Assembly: GCA_052039575.1 (NCBI GenBank)
Contig: JBQGEK010000324.1
Location: 1 to 5,985, forward strand
Source of the DNA: Patulibacter sp052039575
Lineage (GTDB): Bacteria > Actinomycetota > Thermoleophilia > Solirubrobacterales > Solirubrobacteraceae
Length of the DNA stretch: 5,985 bases
Direction of reading: 5' to 3'
The notes beneath the pieces were generated by a model. It was given only the letters and a program-made list of their open reading frames with translations. It did no database searches and was not told the origin of the DNA. Below, one piece after another: positions 4,622-5,985 of this stretch. The translations under genes and the position numbers were made by a program. The first letter of the stretch is position 1. The number at the start of each line of letters is the position of its first letter.

Positions 4622-5305
4622 ATGACCGTCTCCGATATGGGTCCGGCCGCGCCCCTCGCCCACATCAACTTGATCCGGGCACGAGTATCGGAACCGCGAT
4701 TCAGCCGCTACCTCGAAGATTGCGAAGGCGACGACGTCGCGGCTCTTCGCCTCTACGAGTGGAACATCGCGATCGGCGGAGCCTTCCACGAAACCCTCGG
4801 CCAGCTCGAGGTCGTCGTCCGCAACGGACTCGACGCACAGCTCCGGCGCTGGCATCGCAAGGCGCTCAACGGCAACGGCCGCTGGTTCGACGATCACGCC
4901 GTACCCCTTCAGGATGAATCGCGCCGGCAGATCCGGCAGGCGATCCGACACGCAACTCGGGCCGGAGGGCCACCGACACACGGCAAGGTCGTCGCCGAGC
5001 TGACGTTCGGGTTCTGGAGGTTCCTCCTCGATGCCTACCACCAGCCGACGCTCTGGGCGCCCGCGCTCCGTCATGCGTTTCCGCACCTTCGGCCTCGTAT
5101 ACGACAGAACGTCTACGACCCGATGTCCCGCCTGAACAACCTCCGCAACCGCATCGCCCACCACGAACCGCTGTACCGGCACGACCTCGAAGCGCGACTC
5201 CACGACGTCCTCACGGTTGCGGGATTCGTTTGCCCGACCGTAGCGGCATGGATCTGGTCGTCTACACGCGTGCCGGCGACTCTCGTGGCACGGCCCGTGA
5301 CGTAG
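4622..5305 (+). CDS. Abi-like HEPN-domain protein, probable RNase of abortive-infection type
   Basis: The 227-residue protein has the pattern of the Abi-like (Abi_2/AbiD-AbiF type) family common in Actinobacteria. Near the N-terminus is RFSRYLEDCEGDDVAALRLY (26-45), followed by EWNIAIGGAFHETLGQLEVV (46-65) and VRNGLDAQL (66-74). The middle has VVAELTFGFWRFLL (123-136). Near the C-terminus NNLRNRIAHHEPL (172-184) contains R175-N176-x3-H180, the RNxxxH catalytic motif of HEPN ribonucleases. Family members stop phage growth or act as toxins by cutting RNA; the target here is unknown. There is no membrane segment or signal peptide. The start is ATG at 4622. Codon use is less GC-extreme than the neighbours (for example ATA, CGA, TCG, GAA and TTG codons near the start), which suggests later acquisition. 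No antitoxin protein lies next to it; the upstream element at 4526-4590 is the only candidate partner. Confidence 0.85.
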   Translation: MTVSDMGPAAPLAHINLIRARVSEPRFSRYLEDCEGDDVAALRLYEWNIAIGGAFHETLGQLEVVVRNGLDAQLRRWHRKALNGNGRWFDDHAVPLQDESRRQIRQAIRHATRAGGPPTHGKVVAELTFGFWRFLLDAYHQPTLWAPALRHAFPHLRPRIRQNVYDPMSRLNNLRNRIAHHEPLYRHDLEARLHDVLTVAGFVCPTVAAWIWSSTRVPATLVARPVT

Positions 5306-5312
5306 CCGCCTG

Positions 5313-5346
5313 CGGCAGCCGGCCCGAGAGTCTCGGACGGCTGCCG
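5313..5346. terminator. Bidirectional terminator hairpin between abi and purB
   Basis: CGGCAGCCG (5313-5321) pairs with CGGCTGCCG (5338-5346). Inside, CCGAG (5324-5328) pairs with CTCGG (5332-5336) around an AGT loop, leaving 2-base and 1-base bulges. This 14-pair hairpin fills the 48-bp gap between two convergent stop codons and can serve both strands. It lacks T-runs, as many terminators in GC-rich actinobacteria do. Confidence 0.7.
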
Positions 5347-5353
5347 AGCGCGG

Positions 5354-5985
5354 TCAGGCCGCGTCGATGACCGCCAGCCGCGAGACGATCTCGTCGGCGT
5401 AGCGGGTGTAGAAGCTGAGGTCGAAGACCTTGTCCAGGTCCAGGCCCTCGCAGCGCTCGTCGGCCGCGGCCAGCTGCTTGAGCGGCGTGCGGGTGTCCCA
5501 GGCGCGCTGGGCCAGCTCCTGCGCCGTGCGGTAGGCATCGTCGCGAACCAGCTGCTTGTCCTCGATCAGCGCGAGCAGCAGGCGCTGACTGAACAGCGCG
5601 CCGGACGTGATCTCGAGGTTCTCGAGCATCCGGTCCTCGTGGACAACCAGGCCGCCGACGACGCGGGTCGCCAGCGACTGCATGTAGTCCAGCGCGATCG
5701 TCGCGTCGGGCAGGATCACGCGCTCGGCGCCGGAGTGGCTGATGTCGCGCTCGTGCCAGAGCGCGACATTCTCGACGCCGGCCTGGGCGTAGCCGCGCAG
5801 CACGCGGGCCAGACCGGTGATCCGCTCGGTGGTGATCGGGTTGCGCTTGTGCGGCATCGCCGACGAGCCCTTCTGGCCCTTCTTGAACGGCTCCTCCGCC
5901 TCGCGCACCTCGGTCCGCTGCAGATGGCGGATCTCCGTCGCCAGCCGCTCGAGGCCCGCCCCGGCCAGGCTGATCGCCTGCAGCA
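5354..5985 (-). CDS. purB: Adenylosuccinate lyase, C-terminal part (runs off the right edge)
   Basis: PurB splits SAICAR to AICAR plus fumarate and adenylosuccinate to AMP plus fumarate, so it acts directly on the product of PurC. The 209 visible residues are the C-terminal half of a protein that is usually 430-475 long. The frame is open to the edge, where it reads LERLATEIRHLQRTEVREAE before the first in-frame GTG, so the gene clearly continues outside the window. The fumarate lyase signature GSSAMPHKRNP on the mobile active-site loop is complete. It is followed by NVALWHERDISHSGAERVIL and by the C-terminal domain ending FYTRYADEIVSRLAVIDAA. The stop is TGA at 5356-5354. It is on the same strand as purC and purS but separated from purC by the four cargo genes, and it converges with the Abi-like gene. 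Confidence 0.96.
   Translation of the reverse strand, partial: LQAISLAGAGLERLATEIRHLQRTEVREAEEPFKKGQKGSSAMPHKRNPITTERITGLARVLRGYAQAGVENVALWHERDISHSGAERVILPDATIALDYMQSLATRVVGGLVVHEDRMLENLEITSGALFSQRLLLALIEDKQLVRDDAYRTAQELAQRAWDTRTPLKQLAAADERCEGLDLDKVFDLSFYTRYADEIVSRLAVIDAA

Noticed and set aside
4174..4917. Plus-strand frame linking the YunG-like and Abi-like regions
   Set aside because: It is out of frame with both supported genes and is Arg/Pro-rich, as expected for a shadow. A fusion of the two genes is not supported.
4589..5203. Minus-strand open frame opposite the Abi-like gene (204 codons)
   Set aside because: Its sequence looks less random than the other shadows, but the plus strand carries the conserved Abi/HEPN motifs (RNRIAH, AELTFGFW) and this frame has no recognised pattern.
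1..5985. CRISPR array, tRNA, rRNA, insertion sequence or attachment site
   Set aside because: No regularly spaced repeats, cloverleaf, transposase motifs or flanking target duplications were seen. The 60-bp duplication at 1473-1575 has only two units.

Overview
The window is GC-rich bacterial DNA with a strong preference for G or C at third codon positions. The mix of genes, GTG starts and two starts that sit just after a TANNNT box (possible leaderless transcripts) points to an actinobacterium. My best guess is the Thermoleophilia/Solirubrobacterales type, but no sequence seen here proves that lineage.

Layout, left to right. (1) Positions 1-1393, minus strand: purine biosynthesis. purS (90-329) is preceded by purC (488-1393), separated by a 158-bp spacer with a strong GC hairpin. 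Left of purS only 89 bases are visible and no recognisable next gene is resolved. (2) Positions 1394-1583: a 190-bp spacer with a candidate purC promoter, a 15-bp inverted repeat next to it, and an imperfect direct repeat whose core forms a hairpin. (3) Positions 1584-3864, minus strand: two acyl-CoA dehydrogenase genes 10 bp apart. Their conserved motifs are complementary, suggesting one heteromeric enzyme. A perfect 9+9-bp inverted repeat lies just upstream of the pair. (4) Positions 4055-5305, plus strand: a YunG-like protein with a Cys-His-Asp pattern, then an Abi-like HEPN protein (RNRIAH motif). The 132-bp spacer between them is rich in inverted repeats. (5) Positions 5354-5985, minus strand: the C-terminal part of purB, running off the right edge. 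It converges on the abi gene, and a strong hairpin lies between the two stop codons.

How it fits together. purB, purC and purS lie on the same strand in pathway-cluster order, so the acyl-CoA dehydrogenase pair and the YunG/Abi genes look like cargo between purB and purC. The dehydrogenase pair probably oxidises an unidentified acyl-CoA and has its own operator-like site. The Abi gene is a probable RNase of the anti-phage or toxin type. Its structured leader is the part most likely to hold something undescribed, because some Abi_2-family genes are known to be linked to structured RNAs. No tRNA, rRNA, CRISPR array or insertion sequence was seen.
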